Origin: Planctomycetota bacterium
GTDB lineage: Bacteria; Planctomycetota; Phycisphaerae; Sedimentisphaerales; Anaerobacaceae
Length of the DNA: 33,720 nt
NCBI GenBank assembly: GCA_023135865.1
Contig: JAGLSG010000011.1
Span: forward strand, 1 to 33,720
Reading direction: 5' to 3'
In this document: positions 13,716 through 22,417 of the stretch, piece by piece
Layout: each line of letters starts with the position of its first letter
Numbering within the stretch: the stretch's first letter is position 1
Translations under genes and position numbers: made by a program
Notes under the pieces: model-generated
Database searches by the model: none
Told to the model about the DNA's origin: nothing
What the model saw: the letters and a program-made list of their open reading frames with translations, nothing else

Positions 13716-16700
13716 ATGCCGCTTAATAAAATAAGAAAAACCCTCCTGAAAATCTTCGGCTCACGCAATGAGCGGCTGGTTAAAAGTTATCTCGCAATAT
13801 CAATCAGCGCAAATCTTTTCGAAGAACAAATCAAAAAGCTGAGCGATGATGAATTAAAAAACAAAACCAGTCAATTCAAAGCTCAATTAAAATCATCAGC
13901 AAAACCAGAAGACATTATTCCTGAAGCGTTTGCCGTTGTAAGGGAAGTTGCCTGGCGAAACTTAAAAATGCGACATTTCGATGTGCAGCTGGTCGGCGGA
14001 AATGTTTTGTACGAAGGTAAAATAGCAGAAATGGCTACCGGCGAAGGCAAAACGCTTGTTGCTACTCTCGCTGCGTATATGGTTCATCTGACCGGCAAAA
14101 GAGTGCACGTAGTAACGGTTAATGATTACCTCGCCAAACGAGATGCCGAATGGATGATGCCGGTTTACACATCGCTCGGACTAACTGTCGGGGCGATTCA
14201 GTCGGATATGGATGCGGGCGGCAATAACAGAAAAGAACAATACGACTGCGATATAACTTACGGAACAAATAACGAGTTCGGCTTCGATTATTTAAGAGAT
14301 AATATGAAGATGTCTCTTAAACAAATGTCGCAGGGAAAATTAGAATACGCCATAATCGATGAGGTCGATTCAATCTTAATTGACGAGGCACGAACGCCGC
14401 TGATTATTTCCGGCCCGGCTTTCGATGATGTTACAAGATACAAAAAGGCAAAAGATGTAGCTGTAAAACTGCTCGCTTTGCAGGCCGGCTATGAAAAAAC
14501 AAAAAAACAAATAGATGCAGCCAAAAGAGCAGTCGCAACGCATCGAGGTGAACTGGCTGACGCTAAAAAGGATAAAAACGCCGAGCGAATCGAGAAAATA
14601 AAAAAGGAAATTGAAAAAAGTCAAACCGAACTCGAACAAGCCGAATATAAACTCCAGCAGGCAACTGAATATTACGAAGTTGAATATGACAGAAAGCAAG
14701 TGCACTTAACGCACGAAGGACTCGGCGCGGCGCAGGATATAGCGCAGGTCGGCTCATTTTTTACCGGCTCAAATATGGAATGGCCGCATCTGCTCGAGCA
14801 AAGTTTAAGAGCTCACATCGTATTTGAAAGAGAAAAAGATTATGTGGTAATTGAAGGCCAGGTCGTAATCGTTGACGAATTTACAGGCCGACTAATGCAC
14901 GGCAGGCAATGGTCGGACGGCTTGCATCAGGCAATCGAAGCAAGGGAAGCTGTAAAAGTAAAAGAAGAATCACAAACATTGGCTACTATTACGTTTCAGA
15001 ATTTCTTCAAGCTCTACGACAAAATTGCCGGAATGACCGGAACAGCTGAAACAGAAGCTGAAGAATTTATGAACATCTATAATCTTGACACGGTTGTGAT
15101 TCCGACAAATAAGCCCTGCATTAGAGACGACATTGAGGATGCAATCTATAAATCGATGCCGGAAAAATTCAACGCAATAGCAGAGCAGATAAACGAAATC
15201 AGTTCGCAGGGCAGGCCGGTTCTCGTGGGAACAATCAGCATAGAAAAAAGTGAGGCGATTTCAGCTGTTCTTGGCAAAAAATTCGGCGTTGAACACGAAG
15301 TATTAAACGCCAAGCAGCACGAACGAGAAGCCATTATTGTTACAAAAGCCGGCCATCAGCATAAAGCTGCTAATGGTAAAATGTTCGGCAATGTAACAAT
15401 AGCAACAAATATGGCTGGACGCGGAACGGATATTAAACTCGCTGACGGCGTAGCTGAAATTGGCGGCTTGCACGTACTCGGAACAGAACGGCACGAAGCA
15501 AGAAGAATTGATAATCAGCTTCGCGGACGGACGGGAAGGCAGGGCGACGCCGGCAGCAGTCAATTTTTCCTCAGCTTCGATGATGATTTAATGAGTATCT
15601 TTGCTCCCGACTGGACGGTCAAAGCCCTTTCCTGGATCGGCTGGGAAGAAGGTCAGCCCATCTATCACAGCAGAATCAGTAAGGGAATTGAAAAAGCACA
15701 GAAAAAAGTCGAAGAGAGAAACTTTGAAATCAGAAAAAGCGTGCTTGAATATGATGAAGTAATGGACTACCAGCGAAAAATTTTCTACTCGCAAAGACGC
15801 AGGATTATTGCCGGTAAAAATTTGAAAACCATTATCGAAGAAATGCTGAATGCAACCATTACGAAAAACTGCAGTACAATCCTGAATGCAATCTATCCTT
15901 ACAAATGTATCGCCGAATGGGCGAGAAGTGATTTTGGCGTGGATTTGAAACCGGCGGAAATAAGCCGATTAGATTCAGAGGAAATTGAAAAACAAATCAA
16001 AGCACAATCAATACAAACAGCGACAAATGAAATATCAATTTCGCTCGGCGAATACCTTGAAGATTATTCCGACCCGAAGAGCTGGGACGTTGATGGTTTA
16101 TGTAAATGGGCGATGCGAAGCTACAGCGTCAGTTTAAGTCCGGCTAAAATCAAAAACCTCATTCCCGATGAAATCGAAGAACAACTAATAGCAGCAGCTG
16201 CTGAACAAATTACCAAAAAAGACTGCTCGCATCTTAATGGATTTCTGGAAAGTGATTTTGCAATTCAAACACTGGGCGAATGGGCAAATGCAAAATTCGA
16301 TTTGAAACTTGGTATTGAAGATATGAGGGAATTGACCGCTCAGCAGGCAGATGAGTTGCTCGCCGAAAAGGTAGCTCAAAAATATAAGCAGAGAGAAATT
16401 GAATATCCTGTCGAGTTTGCGATGAATATGGCCTTTGGGCCGCAGGGAGTAAATGTTTATGGTTTCGAGGCGCTTGCCAAATGGGCAAATGAAAAATATC
16501 AGGCAAACCTGTCGGTTGAAGAAATACAAAATGCCACACCGAAAGCTCTGCATAAACAACTGCTTGAATTAAGCAGAAGTTTTAACGAAGCTGAACTCGA
16601 AAAGCAAATTGACGACAAAATAGCCGAACTGGATACGCCGGAATTGGTTGGCTGGGCAAACGAAAGATTCTGCGCCGAGTTAGATGAGGACGCTTTTAAT

Positions 16701-17201
16701 AACGGTGAGCAGAAAAAAGAAATAATCCTTGATGCGGCAAAAGAATTTTTGCGAAGAGAACTTGGCGACCTTGAAAAATATGTTCTGCTTCAGGTTTATG
16801 ACAGCACATGGAAAGACCATCTCTACGCAATGGACCATCTGAAGAGCAGTATATGGATGCGTTCGTGGGCGGAGAAAGACCCAAAAACCGAATACAAACG
16901 TGAGGGTTTCAGGATGTTTGAAGAGGCACTTGAAACCATTCAGGAAAAAGTTGCTGATACCATTTTCAAAGTCCGACTCGAAGCCGGCTGGAAAGCGCAA
17001 AGCGTTTGGAATGTGAGTAAAACAGCCCACGATGAAATCGGCCAATTCGCACTCGACCAAAGACAGCGAGCAGCAGCCCAGGCACCACAGGGCGAGCGAA
17101 AAACAAAACAGATAAAACTTTCTCAGCCCAAAGTTGGCCGAAACGACCCCTGCCCGTGCGGAAGTGGTAAAAAATACAAAAAGTGCTGCGGAAAAAATTA
17201 G
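13716..17201 (+). CDS. secA: SecA preprotein translocase ATPase, with extra internal repeats
   Basis: The motor that drives secretory proteins through SecYEG. DEAD motor motifs are intact: MATGEGKT Walker A (Lys near residue 112), the IDEVDSILIDEARTPLIISG region, VDEFTGRLMHGRQWSDGLHQ, MTGTAETE, and MAGRGTDI with the LRGRTGRQGD arginine motif. A zinc-binding SEC-C tail closes it (GRNDPCPCGSGKKYKKCC). Two oddities make it 1161 aa instead of about 900. Residues about 246-322 form a Lys/Glu-rich coiled coil in the first nucleotide-binding region. Residues about 725-1010 hold five modules around Trp735, Trp798, Trp856, Trp923 and Trp980, where E. coli SecA has one comparable helical-wing stretch. 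The reading frame is uninterrupted. The start follows a heptamer array and has no SD. Confidence 0.97.
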   Translation: MPLNKIRKTLLKIFGSRNERLVKSYLAISISANLFEEQIKKLSDDELKNKTSQFKAQLKSSAKPEDIIPEAFAVVREVAWRNLKMRHFDVQLVGGNVLYEGKIAEMATGEGKTLVATLAAYMVHLTGKRVHVVTVNDYLAKRDAEWMMPVYTSLGLTVGAIQSDMDAGGNNRKEQYDCDITYGTNNEFGFDYLRDNMKMSLKQMSQGKLEYAIIDEVDSILIDEARTPLIISGPAFDDVTRYKKAKDVAVKLLALQAGYEKTKKQIDAAKRAVATHRGELADAKKDKNAERIEKIKKEIEKSQTELEQAEYKLQQATEYYEVEYDRKQVHLTHEGLGAAQDIAQVGSFFTGSNMEWPHLLEQSLRAHIVFEREKDYVVIEGQVVIVDEFTGRLMHGRQWSDGLHQAIEAREAVKVKEESQTLATITFQNFFKLYDKIAGMTGTAETEAEEFMNIYNLDTVVIPTNKPCIRDDIEDAIYKSMPEKFNAIAEQINEISSQGRPVLVGTISIEKSEAISAVLGKKFGVEHEVLNAKQHEREAIIVTKAGHQHKAANGKMFGNVTIATNMAGRGTDIKLADGVAEIGGLHVLGTERHEARRIDNQLRGRTGRQGDAGSSQFFLSFDDDLMSIFAPDWTVKALSWIGWEEGQPIYHSRISKGIEKAQKKVEERNFEIRKSVLEYDEVMDYQRKIFYSQRRRIIAGKNLKTIIEEMLNATITKNCSTILNAIYPYKCIAEWARSDFGVDLKPAEISRLDSEEIEKQIKAQSIQTATNEISISLGEYLEDYSDPKSWDVDGLCKWAMRSYSVSLSPAKIKNLIPDEIEEQLIAAAAEQITKKDCSHLNGFLESDFAIQTLGEWANAKFDLKLGIEDMRELTAQQADELLAEKVAQKYKQREIEYPVEFAMNMAFGPQGVNVYGFEALAKWANEKYQANLSVEEIQNATPKALHKQLLELSRSFNEAELEKQIDDKIAELDTPELVGWANERFCAELDEDAFNNGEQKKEIILDAAKEFLRRELGDLEKYVLLQVYDSTWKDHLYAMDHLKSSIWMRSWAEKDPKTEYKREGFRMFEEALETIQEKVADTIFKVRLEAGWKAQSVWNVSKTAHDEIGQFALDQRQRAAAQAPQGERKTKQIKLSQPKVGRNDPCPCGSGKKYKKCCGKN

Positions 17202-17549
17202 TGCAATAAAAAAAACCTTTTGAAAATCAGCGAAATCTGCGATTAAACAAAATAAAAATGTTGAGCAGCGCTTTGCTTAACACAGAGCGTTAGTAAACAC
17301 AAACAGAAATTCATCCCTGAGTTAGAAAATCATTGTAGCTATAAAAAAAGAAAACATCGAGTAGCATTAACTTCTCGATGTTTTCCGGAGGGGAGAAAAT
17401 CTTTCTCTTACTTTGTTCGTTTATACCTGCTGTTATCGGCAGATGCGTAATCAACACTTTAACCGCATTGAAAAATTTTATCCAATAAAAAAGAGATAAT
17501 TACTGGAAATCGTATTTTTACACCAAAAATAGCGGTTATATCGTCTAAC
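17202..17549. other. Gene-free region with a terminator and a weak repeat A relative
   Basis: Just after secA, 17221-17250 resembles repeat A (AATCAGCGAAATCTGCGATT). The middle carries a strong minus-strand terminator (17343-17385). On the minus strand upstream of that terminator are two small hairpins, GAGAAA/TTTCTC (about 17393-17407) and CTGC/GCAG (about 17429-17444), which could belong to a 3' UTR or a small RNA. No ORF is supported. Confidence 0.5.
17343..17385 (-). terminator. Rho-independent terminator, minus strand
   Basis: Perfect 12-bp stem CTCGATGTTTTC/GAAAACATCGAG with a 12-base loop, followed on the minus strand by seven T (17349-17343). It would end transcripts coming from the tyrS side. 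On the plus strand it could also serve secA, but the T-tract there is only the four T in the stem. Confidence 0.8.
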
Positions 17550-17756
17550 TTAACTTTTTTTAAGCCATTTGAATCTGAACACGCTGCGGATTTTTTCGGT
17601 AAATCTTATCCCAAGATGCTGTGTGCTCGTTCTAAAATCGATGCGTTTGAAATCGGCTGCGGTTGGCTTGGCAGGTGATTTGCCAAATACCGATAGCAGC
17701 CAGCCGGCAATTGAGCCAAAAAATGAACCAGTTTTATTATGGAAAAGCATTTTCAA
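17550..17756 (-). CDS. Small basic hypothetical protein (68 aa)
   Basis: A short protein with a moderately hydrophobic N-terminal segment (GSFFGSIAGWLLSVFG, residues 11-26) followed by an Arg/Lys/Phe-rich C-terminal half with ADFKRIDFRTSTQHLGIRF and a basic end (FRFKWLKKS). The charge pattern looks like a real peripheral or membrane-associated protein rather than a shadow. It lies downstream of a same-strand gene and upstream of the strong terminator. A longer open frame on the opposite strand has a less protein-like composition. I do not recognise a family with certainty, and no SD precedes the ATG. Confidence 0.45.
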   Translation of the reverse strand: MKMLFHNKTGSFFGSIAGWLLSVFGKSPAKPTAADFKRIDFRTSTQHLGIRFTEKIRSVFRFKWLKKS

Positions 17757-17762
17757 GTTTAT

Positions 17763-17830
17763 TGCCTATGAACAACGAAGGCTTCGACTGAGCTCAGCCG
17801 AATGTCCCATGAACAATGAACTATCTCCTA
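17763..17830. repeat. Repeat-derived spacer with an insert-like block
   Basis: CCTATGAACAACGAA and CCATGAACAATGAAC words, of the type seen in the heptamer arrays, flank GGCTTCGACTGAGCTCAGCC. The latter contains a short palindrome (GGCT...AGCC, with GAGCTC at its centre). It looks like one repeat interrupted by another. It lies between the 68-aa ORF and the 193-aa gene. Confidence 0.4.
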
Positions 17831-18409
17831 TCTCTGAACTGCCTGTTTTAGATTGGCCAGTAATTCCTGACCACTGCGATTTGTCCATTGCGATTCGCCG
17901 AATAACTGGTGTTTTTCGAGAATTTCATTGTTTGAATTGTAATACTCACTAACCGCTTCAATGCCGCCGGCAGCCGAACCGGTTGTTTTATATTTACCAT
18001 CCAAAAGCCACTTGCTTATTTCGCTGTCGCACTCAGCCGGATAAATCATAGCTACCACAAATTTATCGTTGGCGTATTTTGCAAGATTAACTTTTACCCG
18101 ACAAGGTGGTGCAAAGCGAACAGCCATATTTATAAGCGATTTGAAATCACGATTTGCAGTTTCGATTTTGTCAGAATAGAAAAACATCCCTGCTTCAAGC
18201 TGAAAAATTTCCGAAGGGACACCCTTTAATTCGAGCCGGCCATCGGGAAAAGCGTTATATATTTTATAAACCTTTCCATCTTTATATTTTTCGCTCTCGA
18301 GAAGTTCAGCTACTTCTTCGGCTGTAAAACCAACACCGCAATTTTCGCCGAAATCAAAAATGTATAATCCGACATATTTTTGGCTGTCTTTAAGTTCTGG
18401 TAATTTCAT
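17828..18409 (-). CDS. Hypothetical protein, 193 aa, downstream of tyrS
   Basis: I do not recognise a named family. It is a soluble, acidic-to-neutral protein without signal peptide or membrane segment. It begins MKLPELKDSQKYVGLYIFDF. A GFTAEEVAELLESEKYKDG helix follows, and a central RDFKSLINMAVRFAPPCRVK segment and GSAAGGIEAVSEYYN near the C-terminus stand out. It begins 18 bases after tyrS ends and is probably cotranscribed with it. There is no clear SD. Codon use resembles the neighbours, so it is likely a resident gene. Confidence 0.65.
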   Translation of the reverse strand: MKLPELKDSQKYVGLYIFDFGENCGVGFTAEEVAELLESEKYKDGKVYKIYNAFPDGRLELKGVPSEIFQLEAGMFFYSDKIETANRDFKSLINMAVRFAPPCRVKVNLAKYANDKFVVAMIYPAECDSEISKWLLDGKYKTTGSAAGGIEAVSEYYNSNNEILEKHQLFGESQWTNRSGQELLANLKQAVQR

Positions 18410-18427
18410 AATTTTTCAATACCGTTT

Positions 18428-19636
18428 TTATTTCACTAAAAGTTTTGCAAACCTGCGTTTGCCAACCTGAATAATCATTCCATCTCTCGGCGTAATTTTC
18501 AGATTAGGGTCGCTGATTTTTTTGCTGTCAATACTAACAGCAGATTGCTTTATCATTCTTTTACCTTCGCCGCCGGTTTCAACGAGTTTGCAGTAAAGCA
18601 GGAGTTTGCTCGCCATAACCGGTTCAGCTGAAATTTCAATTTCATCAATTTCATCGGGCATCTGTTTTTTTGCAAAAACATTTTCAAATTGTGCTTCAGC
18701 TTCTTCGGCTGCGGCTTTGTCGTAAAATATACTTACAATAGTTTTGCCGAGCAAAACCTTTGCCTTTTTCGGATGTGTTTTTTCACTGTCAACAAGTTCC
18801 GCAATTTTTTCAGCTGGGAAATCGGTTAGAAGCGTAAAATAATTTTCCATCATTTCATCTGAAATACTCATCACTTTGCCGAACATTTCCGCCGTCTCAT
18901 CGGTTACGCCGATGTAATTGTTTTTTGATTTGCTCATTTTTTCTTTGCCGTCAAGCCCGACAAGAATCGGCATAGTGATTACAACCTGCGTGTCCTGGCC
19001 ATATGCCCGCTGAATATCACGGCCGACAAGATTGTTAAAGGTCTGGTCGGTTCCGCCAATTTCAACATCGCTTTTAACCACAACCGAATCGTAGCCCTGC
19101 ATAAGCGGATAAATAAATTCGTGCATATAAACATCTTCATCAGCTTTCAGGCGTTTTTTGAAGCTGTCTCGCTGCAGCATCTGGGAGACCGTTTTTTTGG
19201 AAGCCAATTGTATAATTTCCATTGCTGTCAATTTTTCCAGCCATTCGCTGTTGTGTCGGATTTCCAATTTGTCTTCTGAAATATCGATGATTTTTGCCGC
19301 TTGGGCCAAATATGTTTTTGCATTTTCTTCGATTTGCTGCTGCGAGAGCATTGGGCGGGTTTTGTCCTGGCCGGTGGGGTCACCGATTCTTGCGGTGTAA
19401 TCGCCTATGATTAAAACAGCTTTATGGCCGATATCCTGAAATTGTCGCATCTTGCGAAGTACCACTGTGTGGCCGAGATGAATATCCGGGCTTGTCGGGT
19501 CGAGGCCGAGCTTTATTCGCAATTGTTTTTTCTGCTGACCGGCTTTGGCCAGTTTTTCTGCCAGCTCCTGCCGGCTGAAAACCTCAACTGTTCCACGTTC
19601 TAACTGCTTGGCTTGTTCCAAAATCGCTTTATCCAT
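18428..19636 (-). CDS. tyrS: Tyrosyl-tRNA synthetase (bacterial TyrS, TyrZ-like)
   Basis: Charges tRNA-Tyr with tyrosine. A class I synthetase: the HIGH-type motif is HLGHT in GLDPTSPDIHLGHTVVLRKM, and the KMSKS loop is at residues 233-237 (KEKMSKSKNN). DYTARIGDPTGQDKTRP and the FIYPLMQGYDSV tyrosine-site segments match the shorter-insert TyrZ subgroup. The C-terminal S4 RNA-binding domain is present (SAVSIDSKKISDP...VGKRRFAKL). The 402-aa length is normal. Start ATG 19636 with a GAAGAG upstream. Confidence 0.96.
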   Translation of the reverse strand: MDKAILEQAKQLERGTVEVFSRQELAEKLAKAGQQKKQLRIKLGLDPTSPDIHLGHTVVLRKMRQFQDIGHKAVLIIGDYTARIGDPTGQDKTRPMLSQQQIEENAKTYLAQAAKIIDISEDKLEIRHNSEWLEKLTAMEIIQLASKKTVSQMLQRDSFKKRLKADEDVYMHEFIYPLMQGYDSVVVKSDVEIGGTDQTFNNLVGRDIQRAYGQDTQVVITMPILVGLDGKEKMSKSKNNYIGVTDETAEMFGKVMSISDEMMENYFTLLTDFPAEKIAELVDSEKTHPKKAKVLLGKTIVSIFYDKAAAEEAEAQFENVFAKKQMPDEIDEIEISAEPVMASKLLLYCKLVETGGEGKRMIKQSAVSIDSKKISDPNLKITPRDGMIIQVGKRRFAKLLVK

Positions 19637-19710
19637 CGCTCTTCTCTTAAAAAATTAAGATTTCTCAGGACAGGATTATAACAGCTGAGCAAAAGAAAGA
19701 CAAGTTTGGT

Positions 19711-20223
19711 TTATTTGGCTGCGTGCTTTACTTTGGATGCTTTTTTTTGTTCCAAATATGATTTGACTGCGAAAATATATGAGATAAAAGCCCAGATGAA
19801 AAAAGTGAGACACACAATTTTTACCTGCCCTTTAGTTAATAGGTTATATAATGGCTTGGCTTTGCTCGGCCAGAAAATATTCACATCCCAGTGATAAACC
19901 GCATCAATCAGGACGTGAAACCACACGCCCAAAATACCGGAAATCAGCATTTTCCAAAAGCTGGTTTTGTAAGGCACGTGAACAAGCTGCATTACCTTTT
20001 TGAAGATGTTGCGAAATGGATACGCAGCGAGTCCCCAGAGTAGGCCAGCAGCAGCGCCGATTAAAAGCGTATGAACATATCTGTGATATGGCCAGTGGTC
20101 GTAAAATAAAACTTCAATATCGACTATGACATTAGCGAGAATAAAGACTGGAACATCGATATACTTTCGCAGTATGAGAGCGACGAATCCACTTGGCCCG
20201 AAATGATATGGTGTGTACGGCAT
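19711..20223 (-). CDS. YdjM-like membrane-bound putative metal-dependent hydrolase
   Basis: A 170-aa membrane protein with about four hydrophobic segments. The pattern of conserved polar residues is that of the YdjM/DUF457 group: His near the N-terminus (TPYHFGPSG), Asp in ANVIVDIEVL, a His pair in HRYVHTLLIG, and His/Asp in FHVLIDAVYHWD followed by Pro. These residues probably bind a metal near the membrane surface. The substrate is unknown for most members. The C-terminus is Lys-rich. It stands alone between tyrS and the unknown gene at 20261. No SD is visible. Confidence 0.65.
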   Translation of the reverse strand: MPYTPYHFGPSGFVALILRKYIDVPVFILANVIVDIEVLFYDHWPYHRYVHTLLIGAAAGLLWGLAAYPFRNIFKKVMQLVHVPYKTSFWKMLISGILGVWFHVLIDAVYHWDVNIFWPSKAKPLYNLLTKGQVKIVCLTFFIWAFISYIFAVKSYLEQKKASKVKHAAK

Positions 20224-20260
20224 AGTTAGTTGTTGTAATACTCTTAGTGATAAATCTCCG

Positions 20261-21418
20261 TCAGTTCTTTATCGGTTTCTCGAAATTGTCGGGTGTTATG
20301 TGATTTAGCTGTCCGGCCTGTTTGTTTTGCGGAGGGAATACCTTTTTCCAATTTGTTTTAACCGTTGCTGCCAAACCTAAAAGAACTATAAGTATCCCTA
20401 TCCCAACGAGTACAGGATTATTTTGTGTCCATGTAATCACTTGATGCCACAGAGTTTCATCGGATTTCTTACTTTCTTGTTTTGCTATTGTATTATTATC
20501 TCCAAAAGTCGAATCAGCAACATTTTGCTGGGCTATATTTTCACCAATATTGTATGTGGTAATAGTAGTCTTAGATAGTTTATCTCCCACATCCAAATTG
20601 TAAGTGTTCGTTTTTTTCGACATCCTTTCGAGACGCCTGCAGACATGTTTTTCAAAAGGTGCTGTAATACTTTCATTGAAAGCGTCAACCATTTCATCAA
20701 ATTTCGTTTTTCCAAATGCATTAGTTCCAAGCAAAACAACGCCGAAATCTTTACCTTCTGAAATTTTTCCATCATTAGACGCTTTCAACATTTTGAAAAG
20801 CAAAACAAGTTCTTGGTCTGGCTCAGGCGGTAGTACAAAATTGCCAGAACCTAACACACCCACAACACTTTTACAAAACTTGTCGTACCATTTTTGTAAG
20901 TTGCTACTTTCGTCTGAAGCAGAGAGTGCATTATTTATAATGTGGCAAATCACAGGATTGTTTTCAATAAGGTAAATTAGCTTATTGAGACGCGTATTGA
21001 AAACACTAAAATCCGAATTCATCAGTTCATTACATGTATCATCAAATTGCTGATTAGCATCTTCAATCTGTTTAATTGAAAAACTTATAGGTGTTTTAGC
21101 TGTAGATTTGGGTTGGTCTAATAGTCCATTTATCATATCACTTTTAATAGAACGCAAAACACCTATCGTATTCATTGTTGATTTTGATGCTTTAGCTCCA
21201 CCACTCTTATTCTCTTTAAGAATATCGTCTCTGCTTTTAATAAAATATTTGCACTTCTGGCTTTCTGTGCCATATAAACGCTCCAATAAGTTAATAGTTG
21301 TACTAGCTGCCTCGGCCTCAGCTTCAAGGCTACGCTTTTTAGCAGTTTTTATTGCTGAATCGATACATTCAATGATTTTGTCAGTATTTATTTTCATAAC
21401 TTTTCCACAAGAAGTCAT
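20261..21418 (-). CDS. Unknown tail-anchored protein, 385 aa, coupled to hldD
   Basis: No family recognised. Residues 1-290 are helical, Lys/Ser/Asn-rich and soluble-looking. About 291-320 is a low-complexity linker with YNIGENIAQQNVADSTFGDN. A single strong membrane span (NPVLVGIGILIVLLGLAATV) lies near 335-355, followed by about 30 polar residues. A large cytoplasmic part anchored by one C-terminal helix is therefore likely. The ATG at 21418 directly follows the hldD stop (TAA ATG) with AGGA just upstream; an internal ATG at 21397 is also possible. Its Asn/Ser/Lys-rich composition differs from the flanking housekeeping genes and suggests an acquired gene. Linkers of this GDNN type occur in some conflict-system proteins, but that is only a hint. 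Confidence 0.6.
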   Translation of the reverse strand: MTSCGKVMKINTDKIIECIDSAIKTAKKRSLEAEAEAASTTINLLERLYGTESQKCKYFIKSRDDILKENKSGGAKASKSTMNTIGVLRSIKSDMINGLLDQPKSTAKTPISFSIKQIEDANQQFDDTCNELMNSDFSVFNTRLNKLIYLIENNPVICHIINNALSASDESSNLQKWYDKFCKSVVGVLGSGNFVLPPEPDQELVLLFKMLKASNDGKISEGKDFGVVLLGTNAFGKTKFDEMVDAFNESITAPFEKHVCRRLERMSKKTNTYNLDVGDKLSKTTITTYNIGENIAQQNVADSTFGDNNTIAKQESKKSDETLWHQVITWTQNNPVLVGIGILIVLLGLAATVKTNWKKVFPPQNKQAGQLNHITPDNFEKPIKN

Positions 21419-22393
21419 TTATCCTGTTAGGTATTCGTTTGATATTAAATAGTTTTGAACGTAATCTTTGACCGCTTCTTCAAGAGAAATAGTTTCTTTT
21501 TCGTAGCCGGCGTTTTTTAATTTAGCCATATCGGCCTGTGTATAATACTGATATTGTTCGCGAATGGATTCGGGCATTTCTACGTATTCAATTTCCGGCT
21601 TTTTATTCATTGTTGCAAAAACGGCCTTTACCAAATCGTTCCAGTTGCGTGCCTTTCCTGTGCCGATATTAAAAACGCCACCAATTTCCCGATGGTCAAA
21701 AAAGAAAAGCGTCATATCTACAGCATCTTTCACATAAATAAAATCACGGACATATTCACCATCGCTGTATTGCTGATTGTGCGATTTGAAAAGTTTAACT
21801 TTGCCGGTTTCGTTTATCTGCTCAAAAGATTTCAAAATAAAACTTCGCATATCAGCTTTGTGATATTCGTTGGGGCCAAAAACATTAAAGTATTTTAAGC
21901 CGATAATTTTGCTTAGTAGCCCCGCCCGCTTTGCCCATAAATCGAAAAGCTGCTTTGAATAGCCGTACATATTCAGCGGCCTTAAATCTTCGATTTTATT
22001 TTCGTCATCGCTAAAACCAACTGGGCCGTTGCCGTAAGTAGCTGCGCTTGAAGCGTAAATAAAACGAATCTTTTCCGACGTTGCCCACTGAGCAAGAAGT
22101 TTTGTGTATTCGTAATTATTTTTCATCAGAAACGAAGCATCGGTTTCCGTAGTAGATGAACAGGCGCCAATGTGAAAAATGGTATCTATTGGCGGACAAA
22201 TCCTACCTTCAATGACCATCTGCAAAAAATCATCTTTTTCAACATAATCGGCAAAGGAAAGGTTTTGCAGATTCTTCCATCTATTGTCGCTGCCAAGCTG
22301 GTCAACAGCGAGAATGTCGCTAATGCCTCTTTTGTTTAAGGCGGCAATCAATGCTGAACCAATAAAGCCGGCTGCTCCTGTAACTATTATCAT
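21419..22393 (-). CDS. hldD: ADP-L-glycero-D-manno-heptose 6-epimerase
   Basis: Converts ADP-D-glycero-D-manno-heptose to the L-glycero form used in the LPS inner core, so the organism probably makes heptose-containing LPS. It is a short-chain dehydrogenase-type epimerase. The Rossmann motif TGAAGFIGSAL is at residues 5-15. ACSSTTETD, SSAATYG and the catalytic YGYSK (Tyr-x3-Lys) follow. The heptose-specific FNVFGPNEYHKADMRS segment, YVRDFIYVKD and FNIGTG complete it. At 324 aa it is full length. An AGGA lies upstream of the ATG. The next gene follows its stop without a gap. Confidence 0.92.
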   Translation of the reverse strand: MIIVTGAAGFIGSALIAALNKRGISDILAVDQLGSDNRWKNLQNLSFADYVEKDDFLQMVIEGRICPPIDTIFHIGACSSTTETDASFLMKNNYEYTKLLAQWATSEKIRFIYASSAATYGNGPVGFSDDENKIEDLRPLNMYGYSKQLFDLWAKRAGLLSKIIGLKYFNVFGPNEYHKADMRSFILKSFEQINETGKVKLFKSHNQQYSDGEYVRDFIYVKDAVDMTLFFFDHREIGGVFNIGTGKARNWNDLVKAVFATMNKKPEIEYVEMPESIREQYQYYTQADMAKLKNAGYEKETISLEEAVKDYVQNYLISNEYLTG

Positions 22394-22417
22394 TTTTAGA
22401 TTCCTATATTTTTTCAG

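Noticed and set aside
17569-17952. 127-codon plus-strand frame overlapping the 68-aa ORF and the 193-aa gene
   Set aside because: It runs antisense into the 3' end of a better supported gene and crosses repeat-derived spacer sequence.
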